From positions 1-64,000 of the forward strand of contig JAXLWK010000004.1 of assembly GCA_046328525.1 (NCBI GenBank): a stretch of 64,000 bases of DNA. The letters run 5' to 3'. The stretch is from JBDHWG01 sp046328525. GTDB taxonomy: Bacteria; Chloroflexota; Anaerolineae; Epilineales; JAHCIE01. The position numbers and the translations under genes were made by a program. This document shows, piece after piece, positions 1 to 8,217 of the stretch. The notes below the pieces were generated by a model. It saw only the letters and a program-made list of their open reading frames with translations. It was not told the DNA's origin and ran no database searches. How positions within the stretch are numbered: the stretch's first letter is position 1; the number at the start of each line of letters is the position of its first letter.

Positions 1-1284
1 GCAGATTAGGGTACTGAAACTTCCCATTCTGTACTTACTCGCTCGCTCGCTCGGCAAGCGCCGCAGTCCATTGACCCGCAGATTAGGGTACTGAAACACG
101 TAGCGGCCCGATCCGTTGAACTCGTCGGGGTAGTGAGCCGCAGTCCATTGACCCGCAGATTAGGGTACTGAAACTCGAACAGGCCATCAGCGACGCCAAC
201 GCCGAATACACGGCCGCAGTCCATTGACCCGCAGATTAGGGTACTGAAACCCCGACTCTTCCCCCCCTTCCCCCGCCGCACCACAAGCCGCAGTCCATTG
301 ACCCGCAGATTAGGGTACTGAAACGCGACCACCCGGACCCGCACCACCGCCACCGCCGTCGCCGCAGTCCATTGACCCGCAGATTAGGGTACTGAAACCT
401 AATTGATACGCCGTAGGGTCCGCAGACACCCACGGCGGCCGCAGTCCATTGACCCGCAGATTAGGGTACTGAAACCACCCGACAGTCCACCAGCGCGCAC
501 CCAACATTGACGCCGCAGTCCATTGACCCGCAGATTAGGGTACTGAAACATCTACACCCCGACCTCTATCTGAACTCACAGGACGGCCGCAGTCCATTGA
601 CCCGCAGATTAGGGTACTGAAACTGGCGGCGGGGCGTGCGCAAGAGGCGGGTCGGCTGGAGCCGCAGTCCATTGACCCGCAGATTAGGGTACTGAAACTG
701 GCGGACGGCGGACGGTCGGACGGTCTGTGTGTTCAGCCGCAGTCCATTGACCCGCAGATTAGGGTACTGAAACGCGCCTTAGACGCCGACGTGAACACAA
801 ACGGCAGCACAGCCGCAGTCCATTGACCCGCAGATTAGGGTACTGAAACCATCACTTCCTCGACGAGCGGCCAAAGTGGGTATACGGCCGCAGTCCATTG
901 ACCCGCAGATTAGGGTACTGAAACTGCGACCGTTGTGAAGTAGCCGTGAATTTTTGATTCAGCCGCAGTCCATTGACCCGCAGATTAGGGTACTGAAACA
1001 GGTTATAGCAGCACTAGCCGAGAGAGCCTGGAAAGGCCGCAGTCCATTGACCCGCAGATTAGGGTACTGAAACGCCTGGACCTGGCGGTGGCACGCCAGC
1101 ACATCTATAAGCCGCAGTCCATTGACCCGCAGATTAGGGTACTGAAACCTTACCTCATGACGCTGCGGGGCATCATAGCCGTAGAGCCGCAGTCCATTGA
1201 CCCGCAGATTAGGGTACTGAAACCGCCGTGCGCGCATCACAGCCGAAGCGAGCGCCACGCCGCAGTCCATTGACCCGCAGATTA
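1..1284 (+). CRISPR. CRISPR array, 38-bp repeats, 17 spacers visible
   Basis: Eighteen copies of a 38-bp repeat that begins GCCGCAGTCCATTG and ends TTAGGGTACTGAAAC, separated by 17 spacers of 35-39 bp. Full repeats start at 60, 137, 213, 287, 361, 438, 512, 586, 661, 736, 812, 887, 962, 1036, 1111 and 1186. The first copy (1-20) is cut by the window edge and the last (1259-1284) loses its final ~11 bp to the IS that follows. All internal copies look identical. The GAAAC 3' end is the usual 5'-handle side of type I and III crRNAs, so transcription is probably left to right with the leader outside the window. No cas gene is in the window, so the subtype is not determinable. Several spacers are of low complexity (for example runs of GCTC or GGAC). 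Confidence 0.98.
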
Positions 1285-1638
1285 GAGGGGTGGACCTAAC
1301 ATAAGGCGGTGCTGGGAGGTGGCACAAAACATAAGCGGGGCGAAGGGGCGGCGGACGGGGTTGAGGGGGGTGTTGAGGGGCGACCAACACGGCTTGGGGT
1401 GGCGTTCAGCGGCTGAAACAGGGGATCGGCCAGCCAGAGCGGTGGGAGCAAGGCGTCGCCGGGCGGCGGAGACACACGAGGGCCTGCTTCGCGCGGGCAA
1501 GGGCCGCCGAAGGGTGTTGGTTTCGGATGGGGTTGAGAGGTATCAGCCTGACGGAGGGCGGGCGCCGCGCGTGCGACACATCCCCACGACCGCCCGTTGA
1601 CGAAGCGAAGCGGCGTCCGCCCGTTGGGTCAGGCTATT

Positions 1639-2520
1639 CTAACCGATGCGACGCGCAGCCGCCTGAGCCTGCGCGAGGTTGTGAGCGCGGACGCGCCCCA
1701 GCGCCCGCAGGTTGATCACGACGTAGAGGAGCGTGTTGAGATTAGTGATCGAGCGCTGGTTGCGCAAGAAGGGGCGCTCGATGCCGAGTTCCTTGGCCTG
1801 GGAGTTGATGCGCTCGTCGGCGGTGCGCTGCTTGTAGACGGCCTTGAAGGCGTCGGCGTCGCGGTCGAGGGTGTAGCGGAGGCGAGCGCCGAGGGAGGTA
1901 CCGAGGGTGGTGACGCAGCCGCCGCTGGCCCAGTGGGTGTCGGCGATGGGACAGACCTCACCGGTGGGTGAGGGGAAGAGGAGGGGGCAAACGTAGCGAC
2001 CCTTCTCGTGGGGAACGAGGCTGGTGCGCTCGACGAAGGTGGCCTTGCGGGGCATGGCGAGGCCGGCAGCGCAGAGCGGCAGTCCGTGGTCGTCGAAAGT
2101 GCGGCGGGCGTGCTTGCCCCGCTCGACGAAGGGGACGGCGGCGAAGCCACCGGCGTCGTGGAAGGCATCGTAGACGTTCTTAGGGGGTGCGGGGGCGCGT
2201 CTTCGCGCCCCCGCTGTCAAAGGCAGCGTCGAAGGCGCCGAAGGGGGGATGGAAGCCCAGCCGCCGCTGGGTGTCGGCCATGAGCGGGTGGAAGTAGCTG
2301 GCATCCGACTTGTCGAAGGTCTGGGTGCGCTCGGCCAGGACGACCTCGGCGACATCGGGGATCTTGGTGGCGATGACGCCAGAGGCGTAGCCCCAGTAGA
2401 GCTCAGGGTCGCCGACCTGCTGGGAGGCCGGCTGCGGGTTGGAGGAGGGCGTCGGCGGGGTGGCGGCCTCAGGGGAGTGGTTGGCGCGGGACTTGACGCC
2501 GAGGGCACGATGGCGATAGT
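1639..2520 (-). pseudogene. IS4-superfamily transposase remnant
   Basis: Two reading frames on the minus strand together match the C-terminal ~60% of the intact transposase at 61288-62625. One frame (about 2520-2225) carries the segment with YWGYASGV, SYFHPL and AAFD; the other (about 2190-1639) carries VYDAFHDAGG through the IS4-type motif Y-(2)-R-(3)-E-(6)-K (YKQRTADERINSQAK) and the C-terminus. The switch lies where a GC-rich palindrome was inserted. The N-terminal ~200 residues, including the counterpart of the first catalytic Asp (FDVKH in the intact copy), have no match upstream. The gene is therefore doubly broken, by an N-terminal deletion and by an internal insertion that shifts the frame. 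Confidence 0.85.
2190..2225. repeat. small GC palindrome inserted in the transposase remnant
   Basis: GGGGGCGCG and CGCGCCCCC flank a 4-nt loop at about 2196-2217. Compared with the intact relative, roughly 35-40 bp have been inserted between the codons for AAFD and VYDAFHD, causing the frame change. It resembles the short hairpin repeats found between genes elsewhere in the window, though the arm sequence differs. Confidence 0.6.
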
Positions 2521-2898
2521 TGGCGAGGTGTGGCGGACCGCCTGAGACAGCCACTTGCCAACGGGACGCAGAAGGGCTAACATTGAGCCGGTCTCCTTTC
2601 TGGCGGTCGTGCGGATGTGTTGCAACACCCATTGTATCGCCAAAGGAGACCATCTGCTGGACGCGGGCGTCTGGCCCCCATCTTATGTTTCGTGCCAATT
2701 CCGCCGGCTCAAGCTCGGCATGTCGGCCCTGTGGGCCACGCACTGGCGCCAATCTTATGTTTTGTCCACCCCTCGTATGTTGCCTCCCGATTGTTCGCCC
2801 TCAACCCGCCTGGTTATACGCGAAACGAGCGCATAAGGCCATGGCCTGCCTGCGAACAATGAATCAATCACAGAGGCTGGGGTGTCACGACGCCCACG

Positions 2899-3783
2899 TC
2901 ACGCCCTCGTTCGATGCGGCAGATACTCCAGGAAGCGCTGGGCCGCGAGCGAAAGCGACTTCTTCTCGCGCATGGCAATCCCGATATTCCTGACAGCGGG
3001 CGCCTCAAGCTCTTTGGCGATCAGGCTGTAAGGAATGCGCCGCAAGATCAATTCAGGCAAGATACTGATGCCAAGCCCGCTTTCCACCATCGCCATAATG
3101 GCATAGTCGTCCCACGTTTTCAGATCCACGTGGGGTGCAACGTGGTGTCTGGCGAAAATCTCGGAGATCTCAACATTGGCGCCCTTTTCCAACAGCAGGA
3201 ACGCGCCGTTCGACAGTTCGGTGATGGGAAATTTCTCGCAACTCGCCATCGGATGATCTGGTGGAAGCACGACCAGCAAACGGTCTTCCTCCAAAAAGAT
3301 TGTTTCGAGTTCGGCTTTCGTCGGCAGCCGCAAAAACCCGAAATCCACACGTCCCGCCAAGATCCAGCCTTCAATTTCTGTGTAGTCCCCGATCAGCAGC
3401 TCAAAATCAATCTTCGGGTAGTCCTCCCGAAAGGCCTTGATCATGTTCGGGAGCCAATGGGTTGCCACGCTGGAAAAGGTCCCGATACGGATAAGCCCGG
3501 ACTGCATGTCGCGCAGGTCTTCGACCTGTAGCATCAGGATGTCATGCTCATTGCAGATGCGCTTCACCTGAGGCAGTAGCTTCAGGCCATCCGAGGTAAG
3601 CCTGACGCCGGCGCGTCCTCGCTCAAGCAGCGACACACCCCACTCCGTTTCCAGATCGCTAATCATCCGACTGATGCCCGACTGTGTATAGTGCAAGGCT
3701 TCGGCAGCTTCCGTGAAGCTCCCATATTCGACGGCTTTGACAAACGCCTGGTACTTCTGGATGTTCATGTGTATCTTTTGCAT
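2899..3783 (-). CDS. LysR-family transcriptional regulator
   Basis: A 294-aa protein (or 289 aa from the second ATG at 3768). Residues ~6-65 form the LysR winged HTH (YQAFVKAVEYGSFTEAAEAL, then TQSGISRMISDLE). The rest is the periplasmic-binding-like effector domain, opening with LIRIGTFSSVATHWLP and containing the usual GLGISILPE motif near residue 235. Length is normal. It is divergent from the EamA exporter at 3883, and the shared 100-bp intergenic space holds a candidate operator; the usual arrangement is a LysR activator controlling the divergent transporter in response to its substrate. The ligand cannot be told from sequence. The stretch 2775-2898 before it holds no gene. Confidence 0.93.
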   Translation of the reverse strand: MQKIHMNIQKYQAFVKAVEYGSFTEAAEALHYTQSGISRMISDLETEWGVSLLERGRAGVRLTSDGLKLLPQVKRICNEHDILMLQVEDLRDMQSGLIRIGTFSSVATHWLPNMIKAFREDYPKIDFELLIGDYTEIEGWILAGRVDFGFLRLPTKAELETIFLEEDRLLVVLPPDHPMASCEKFPITELSNGAFLLLEKGANVEISEIFARHHVAPHVDLKTWDDYAIMAMVESGLGISILPELILRRIPYSLIAKELEAPAVRNIGIAMREKKSLSLAAQRFLEYLPHRTRA

Positions 3784-3800
3784 CTGACTTTCTCATCTAA

Positions 3801-3847
3801 CATATGCGAAACATTCGGGAATATGATGGCTAAAGATATGATATACT
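3801..3847 (+). promoter_or_regulatory. Candidate LysR operator and EamA promoter
   Basis: CATAT (3801-3805) and ATATG (3821-3825) are inverted arms around a 15-bp core, in the space between the two divergent genes, consistent with a LysR-type site. A -10-like TATACT lies at 3842-3847, 36 bp before the EamA start. No good -35 is seen, as expected for an activator-dependent promoter. Function is inferred from position. Confidence 0.35.
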
Positions 3848-3882
3848 GTGGGCAGCTCGCACGTCAAGAGGGGAAGAAACGC

Positions 3883-4788
3883 ATGGCGCATCGAACGAAA
3901 GGCGCGTATCTCAAATACATAGCCGCCCTGCTCCTATTTGGCTCCAACGGCATCGTGGCCAGCCATATCGCGTTGAGCAGCTATGAGATTGTCTTGACGC
4001 GAACGTTAATCGGCAGCCTGTTTCTGGGCCTGATATTCCTGCTGTCCAAGCAGCGCGTGCAGCTCTGGAAACACAAGCCCCACCTGCTGTACCTGGGTAT
4101 CTCCGGTGTCGCCATGGGCGTCAGCTGGATGTTCCTGTATGAAGCGTATGCCCAGATCGGTGTCAGCATCGCCACGCTGGCCTATTATTGCGGTCCCGTG
4201 ATCGTCATGATGCTGTCCCCCATCGTCTTTCGGGAGAAGCTGACGAGCGTCAAAGTGCTCGGCTTCCTGGCTGTGCTGGTCGGCATGTTTTTCGTCAACG
4301 CGCAGGCTTTGTCGGAGGGCAAGACGGCCTGGGGCCTGTTTTGCGGAATCATGTCTGCCGTCATGTATGCCGTCATGGTGATTTTCAACAAGAAGGCGGC
4401 GAGCATCACCGGGCTTGAGAATGCCATGTGGCAGCTAATCATCAGCTTCATCACCGTGGCGATGTTCGTCGGCCTCAAGCAGGGCTTTGCCGTCCAGATT
4501 GCGCCGGCCAGCCTGGCGCCCATCCTGATCCTGGGGATTGTCAACACGGGCATCGGCTGCTACTTCTATTTTTCGTCCATCGGGTCTCTGCCCGTACAGA
4601 CCGTGGCGATCTGCGGCTATCTGGAGCCGTTGTCGGCGCTGGTGTTTTCGGCTGCCCTGTTGGGGGAGAAGTTGGGGCCTGTTCAGATCGTCGGAGCGGT
4701 ACTGATTCTGGGCGGAGCGGCGTTTGGAGAATTAATGGGTCAGAAGCAGCGGCTGCCCAGGTTGGCGGCCACTGTCACTGACCCCTAA
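3883..4788 (+). CDS. EamA/DMT-family drug-metabolite exporter
   Basis: A 301-aa polytopic inner-membrane protein with the ten-helix, two-EamA-domain layout (about residues 8-140 and 150-285). The second domain includes the typical GYLEPLSALVFSAALLGE segment seen just before the last helix in this family. The start at 3883 is chosen because AGAGGGGAAG lies 8-15 bp upstream; longer upstream readings in the same frame cross the LysR start region and have no ribosome site. EamA proteins export amino acids, nucleobases or other small metabolites; the substrate here is unknown and probably sensed by the divergent LysR regulator. The C-terminus after residue 285 is a short basic tail. Confidence 0.92.
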   Translation: MAHRTKGAYLKYIAALLLFGSNGIVASHIALSSYEIVLTRTLIGSLFLGLIFLLSKQRVQLWKHKPHLLYLGISGVAMGVSWMFLYEAYAQIGVSIATLAYYCGPVIVMMLSPIVFREKLTSVKVLGFLAVLVGMFFVNAQALSEGKTAWGLFCGIMSAVMYAVMVIFNKKAASITGLENAMWQLIISFITVAMFVGLKQGFAVQIAPASLAPILILGIVNTGIGCYFYFSSIGSLPVQTVAICGYLEPLSALVFSAALLGEKLGPVQIVGAVLILGGAAFGELMGQKQRLPRLAATVTDP

Positions 4789-4865
4789 GGGACAATCACG
4801 GAGCCTATTCAGCATCTCTACAGGGACGATCCCACGCGGTCGCCAGGCTGTACAGCACGCGCCCT

Positions 4866-4965
4866 GGCGCGTCTCTAGGGCGCTGGCTGGGCGAAGCCCC
4901 AGTGGAGCTTGAGCAGTCCGAAGAACTTTGTCCTCTCAGCGCCGCGGCTTCAGCCCGGCGCCCCT
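4866..4965. repeat. Dispersed intergenic repeat, family A
   Basis: The segment ending CAGCGCCGCGGCTTCAGCCC, just past the stop of the ABC permease, resembles 15393-15495 (ending TTAGCGGCGTGGCTTTAGCC, past the stop of the 15500 gene). Both contain a GCGCTGGC hairpin and a TTTGTCCT/TTTGCCCT block. Two copies at the 3' ends of minus-strand genes suggest a mobile or terminator-associated palindromic family. Confidence 0.5.
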
Positions 4966-4968
4966 GGG

Positions 4969-7374
4969 CTACGCATACGCCAGGCTGTCGCGGACGCTGA
5001 TGCGCGTCGCCGAGCGGGCCGGCGCGATAGACGCGAGCGTCGCCAGCACCAGGATGACCGCGAGCCAGATGCCGACCGCCTGCCAGTTGTAGCGGTAGTC
5101 CAGCGGCAGCTTGAAGATCGTGTCGCCCAACAGGTTCGACATGGGGCGGCTGAACACGAGCGACAGCAGGACGGCCAGCCCCCAGCTCATCAGCCCCTGC
5201 AGCACGCCCTCCATCACGAACATCCCCATGATCGTCGGCGACCGGGCGCCGATGGCGCGCAAGACGCCGATCTCCTTGGTGCGCTCCACAACGGCGATGG
5301 ACAGCGCGCCCATCAAGCCAATCGCGCCGACGACGGCGACGATGGTCGCCAGGGCCAGCAGCATGGTCGTGATGATGCTGAACGAGCCTTCATTGATGCG
5401 GCGGTTCTCCGCCTCAGTCTGGGCGAGGCCGACCTTGATGCTCTGGTCCTCCAGGCCTTGCTGAAGGTTCTTCAGCGTCGTGTTGGCGCTCGGCTCGTCG
5501 TGGGCCGTGGTGCGCACGATGAGCCGGTTGATGCGCGGGTACTCCTTGCTGGCGTCCCACAGCGCATCAATCGGGGTGTAAATCGTCTCCGTGGAAAAGC
5601 CCACGTCGCCCGATAGCGGCTGGTATAGGCCGATAATCTGGAAGTCGGCCTTGCCCGCCTCGCCCAGGTTGAGCGTGACCATATCCCCCAGGGCTAGGCC
5701 GTTCTTGTCGGCGCCGCGCTTGCTGAACACGAGCACTTTGCCGTCGCCCGGCTGGAGCCAGCGGCCGGCGATGATCGACTCCTCGGTGAACTCGCGGCCC
5801 GGCACGATGCCGAACACCTCCGTGCCCAGCCCGGCCTCCTTGAGGCGCTGCCCCTGCTTGAGCACCGTCGCCGACATGGTCAGCACCCCCTGGGCGTCGG
5901 CGACCGTCGGGTCGGCGTTGACGACGTTCATGACCTTGTTCTGGCGGTAGCGCCCGCTCAGGTAGAAGGTCTCGTCGTAGTGCCGCCGGGCGAAGAAGTT
6001 GTCCATCGTCTCGGTGATGGACGAGCCGAGCGTCATCACGATGAGGAACATCGTCCCTGCCGACACCAGCACGACCTGGGTGAGAATCAGGCGGCCCTTG
6101 CGGCGGAACATGTTGCCCAGGGCGGTGGCGTAGTGCGTGGGCAAGAGCCGCGCGCCGATGCCCTCGATGAGCCGGTCGAAGCGGTTCGAGCCGAACTTGC
6201 CGCCGAGGCCGTAGCTGGCGATGGCCTCGCGCACGGTGATCCGCGCGCCGCCCAGCACCGGCGCCAGGCCGGCGAGCAGCGGGACGGCGGTCGCTGCCAG
6301 GATTTGCAGGGTGACGGCCGTCGTAGAGAAGTGGAACGTCTCGTAGTCAATGTTGAAGAGGTTGAGGAACCAGCGCGTCACGCTCCACGCGGCGAACATG
6401 CCGAGGGGCAGGGCGATGAACAGGGCCAGCAGCCCGTAGATCAGCACGTCGGTGAGGTAGAGCCGGACGATGGTCGTCGAGCGCCCGCCGATGGCCTTGA
6501 GGATGCCGATCTGGTTCGTCTGCTGCGTGATGAGCGCAGTCAGGGTGTTGTACACCAGGACGACGCTCAGGATCAGCGAGACGATGGCGAGGATCTGCAT
6601 CACCATGTTGATGCCCTCGACGTACATGCGGCCCCAGTGGCGGCTCGGGTCCTGGTACATGGTCGCGCCGACCGCGACACCATCCTTCGCCAGGCGGTCT
6701 TTCAGATCCGTGGCGACGACGCGCGCGTTCTCGGCGCTGTAGGGCGTGACCGTAACGTACAGGGCGCTGTACTTGTTCTCAGGCACGTCGTAGTGGGTCA
6801 TCGCGTCGCGGCTCATGAAGAAGTACGCCTGGCCGCCGAACTGGGGCGGCGGGACGAAGGGGTGGCGTACTTTGCCGACGATGTTGAACGTGCGCTGCTT
6901 GTCGTCCAGCTCGAACGTTACCTTGTCGCCGATGTCGAAGCCATAGACGCTGCTGGACAGGCGCTCGATGGCGATGCCGTTGCGCACCGGCCAGCTTCCC
7001 TCGCGCAGCTGGAGCATGTCCATGCGCTGGTTGTTCCAGTCCTCGCGCAGGACGAGCATCCCCTGCTTGAGATCGCCGCCGGCGCGCGGGCGATACATGA
7101 TGTTGACCACGTTGAACGGCTCGATGTCCTCGACGCCCGGCGCGCGCTTGAGGCCGCGAACGACATCCGACGAGATGTAGTCGTGGAGGTACATCTGGAT
7201 GTGGGACGGGTGGACCGCCTGGTGCGCCGCGTCCATCCCAGAGAGGAGCTGGTCCACCATGCCGAAGACAACGCCGATGGCGAAGACGCCGGCGGCGATG
7301 GACAGGACCGCGAGGACCGTGCGCGTCTTGTAGTTCCAGATATCGAACCAGACCTTGTACCACAGCACGCCCAT
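4969..7374 (-). CDS. ABC transporter permease, FtsX/MacB type
   Basis: An 801-aa permease with two FtsX cores. An N-terminal helix (about 18-40) is followed by a large extracytoplasmic MacB-like domain, three helices around 265-375 with the FtsX signature TNQIGILKAIGGRS, a second linker helix (~440), a second extracytoplasmic domain, and three C-terminal helices with ERTKEIGVLRAIGARSPTI near 690. ATG 7374 has GGAGAGAG just upstream. Together with the ATPase at 7471-8202 it makes a complete MacB/LolCDE-like exporter; such systems move lipoproteins, peptides or lipids by mechanotransmission rather than by substrate passage through the membrane. The substrate is unknown. It is the last gene of a three-gene minus-strand operon. 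Confidence 0.93.
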   Translation of the reverse strand: MGVLWYKVWFDIWNYKTRTVLAVLSIAAGVFAIGVVFGMVDQLLSGMDAAHQAVHPSHIQMYLHDYISSDVVRGLKRAPGVEDIEPFNVVNIMYRPRAGGDLKQGMLVLREDWNNQRMDMLQLREGSWPVRNGIAIERLSSSVYGFDIGDKVTFELDDKQRTFNIVGKVRHPFVPPPQFGGQAYFFMSRDAMTHYDVPENKYSALYVTVTPYSAENARVVATDLKDRLAKDGVAVGATMYQDPSRHWGRMYVEGINMVMQILAIVSLILSVVLVYNTLTALITQQTNQIGILKAIGGRSTTIVRLYLTDVLIYGLLALFIALPLGMFAAWSVTRWFLNLFNIDYETFHFSTTAVTLQILAATAVPLLAGLAPVLGGARITVREAIASYGLGGKFGSNRFDRLIEGIGARLLPTHYATALGNMFRRKGRLILTQVVLVSAGTMFLIVMTLGSSITETMDNFFARRHYDETFYLSGRYRQNKVMNVVNADPTVADAQGVLTMSATVLKQGQRLKEAGLGTEVFGIVPGREFTEESIIAGRWLQPGDGKVLVFSKRGADKNGLALGDMVTLNLGEAGKADFQIIGLYQPLSGDVGFSTETIYTPIDALWDASKEYPRINRLIVRTTAHDEPSANTTLKNLQQGLEDQSIKVGLAQTEAENRRINEGSFSIITTMLLALATIVAVVGAIGLMGALSIAVVERTKEIGVLRAIGARSPTIMGMFVMEGVLQGLMSWGLAVLLSLVFSRPMSNLLGDTIFKLPLDYRYNWQAVGIWLAVILVLATLASIAPARSATRISVRDSLAYA

Positions 7375-7403
7375 GCGCTCTCTCCTTCGCCTAGAACCGC
7401 GCC

Positions 7404-7470
7404 CGTCGCCCTGAGCAACGCGAAGGGCCCCCAGAGATATGGGGATGCTTCACTTCGTTCAGCATGACGT
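7404..7470. repeat. Dispersed intergenic repeat, family B (copy 1)
   Basis: The sequence around GCGAAGGGCCCCCAGAG, then GGGGATGCTTC and CAGCATGACG, recurs at 13227-13335. It sits between the ATPase and permease genes of one operon, so it is transcribed. It contains no gene. Confidence 0.6.
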
Positions 7471-8202
7471 TTAGAACCCGGCCCACTCCGGGTGGCCGAT
7501 GGCCTCATCGCGGACGATGCGCCCGTCGAGTACCTCGACGACGCGCGGCACGCGCGCCGCCAACTCCTTGTCGTGGGTGACCATCACCATCGTCTTGCCC
7601 TTGCCCACCACCTCGGTAAACAGGTCGAAGACATCGTGGGAGGTGTGGGAGTCGAGGTTGCCGGTTGGCTCGTCGGCGATGAGCAGCGGCGGGTCGTTGG
7701 CGAGGGCGCGGGCGATGGCGGCGCGCTGCTGCTGGCCGCCGGACACCATGCTGGGCAGCTTGTGGGCCTGCTCGGCCAGGCCGACGATTTCGAGCAGGTG
7801 CATCGCCCGCTCCTGGCGCTCGCGCCCGCGAAACTTGCGCGTCAGGTCCATGGGGAGCATGACGTTTTGCAGCAGACTGAGGGCCGGGAGCATCTGGAAG
7901 AACTGGAAGATGATGCCGACATTCTCCCCGCGCCACGCCGCGAGCTGGTCTTCGCTCATCTTGTGCACCGGCTGGCCGGTGACGATGATCTCGCCACTGG
8001 TCGGGCGGTCTATGCCGGTGATCATGTTGAGCAGCGTAGACTTGCCGTTGCCGGATGGCCCGACAATCGAGACAAACTCGCCTCCCTTCACCTGGAACGA
8101 GACCCCCTTGAGAATCGTGATCGTCGAATTGCCCACGGCGAAGGACTTCACGACGTCGCTTACCTGAACGACAGGCTCGGATTGCGCCGCCAGCGTGACC
8201 AT
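7471..8202 (-). CDS. ABC transporter ATP-binding protein (LolD/MacB-type)
   Basis: A 243-aa ATPase with Walker A GPSGNGKST near residue 49, signature VSGGQQQRAAIARAL near 152, Walker B LLIADEPTGNLD, and the switch His in MVTHD. The VSGGQQQR signature and short length are typical of the LolD/MacB subfamily that pairs with FtsX-type permeases. GGGGGA precedes ATG 8202. The partner permease lies 96 bp downstream with a repeat between them, and the phosphofructokinase gene ends 15 bp upstream, so all three are probably co-transcribed. Confidence 0.95.
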   Translation of the reverse strand: MVTLAAQSEPVVQVSDVVKSFAVGNSTITILKGVSFQVKGGEFVSIVGPSGNGKSTLLNMITGIDRPTSGEIIVTGQPVHKMSEDQLAAWRGENVGIIFQFFQMLPALSLLQNVMLPMDLTRKFRGRERQERAMHLLEIVGLAEQAHKLPSMVSGGQQQRAAIARALANDPPLLIADEPTGNLDSHTSHDVFDLFTEVVGKGKTMVMVTHDKELAARVPRVVEVLDGRIVRDEAIGHPEWAGF

Positions 8203-8217
8203 AAGTCCCCCTTGCCG

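Larger units (their letters stand above)
1285..2774 (-). mobile_element. IS4-superfamily insertion sequence, decayed, truncating the CRISPR array
   Basis: Bounded by 21-bp inverted repeats of the form GAGGGGTGGAC..AACATAAG (1285-1305 and 2754-2774, two mismatches). Each end holds a second, subterminal copy of the inner motif: AACATAAG at 1298-1305 and 1328-1335 on the left, CTTATGTT at 2754-2761 and 2682-2689 on the right. The flanks (AGATTA on the left, GTATGT on the right) are not a target duplication, and the CRISPR array does not resume after the element, so neighbouring DNA was lost or rearranged. The ends and transposase are related to the intact element at 61190-62636. The transposase inside is broken, so this copy can move only if helped in trans. 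Confidence 0.88.

Noticed and set aside
699..735. A spacer of GGAC/GGCG repeats as a possible self-targeting spacer
   Set aside because: Its low complexity gives partial matches in any high-GC DNA; no convincing full-length match was noticed in the window.
6..1390. Several minus-strand and plus-strand readings across the first 1.4 kb with repeated FSTLICGSMDCG- or FQYPNLRVNGLR-type peptides
   Set aside because: They are translations of the CRISPR repeats; no start sites or codon signal.
5980..7467. 495-codon plus-strand reading opposite the ABC permease
   Set aside because: Antisense shadow of a well-supported gene; composition is the usual high-GC mirror frame.
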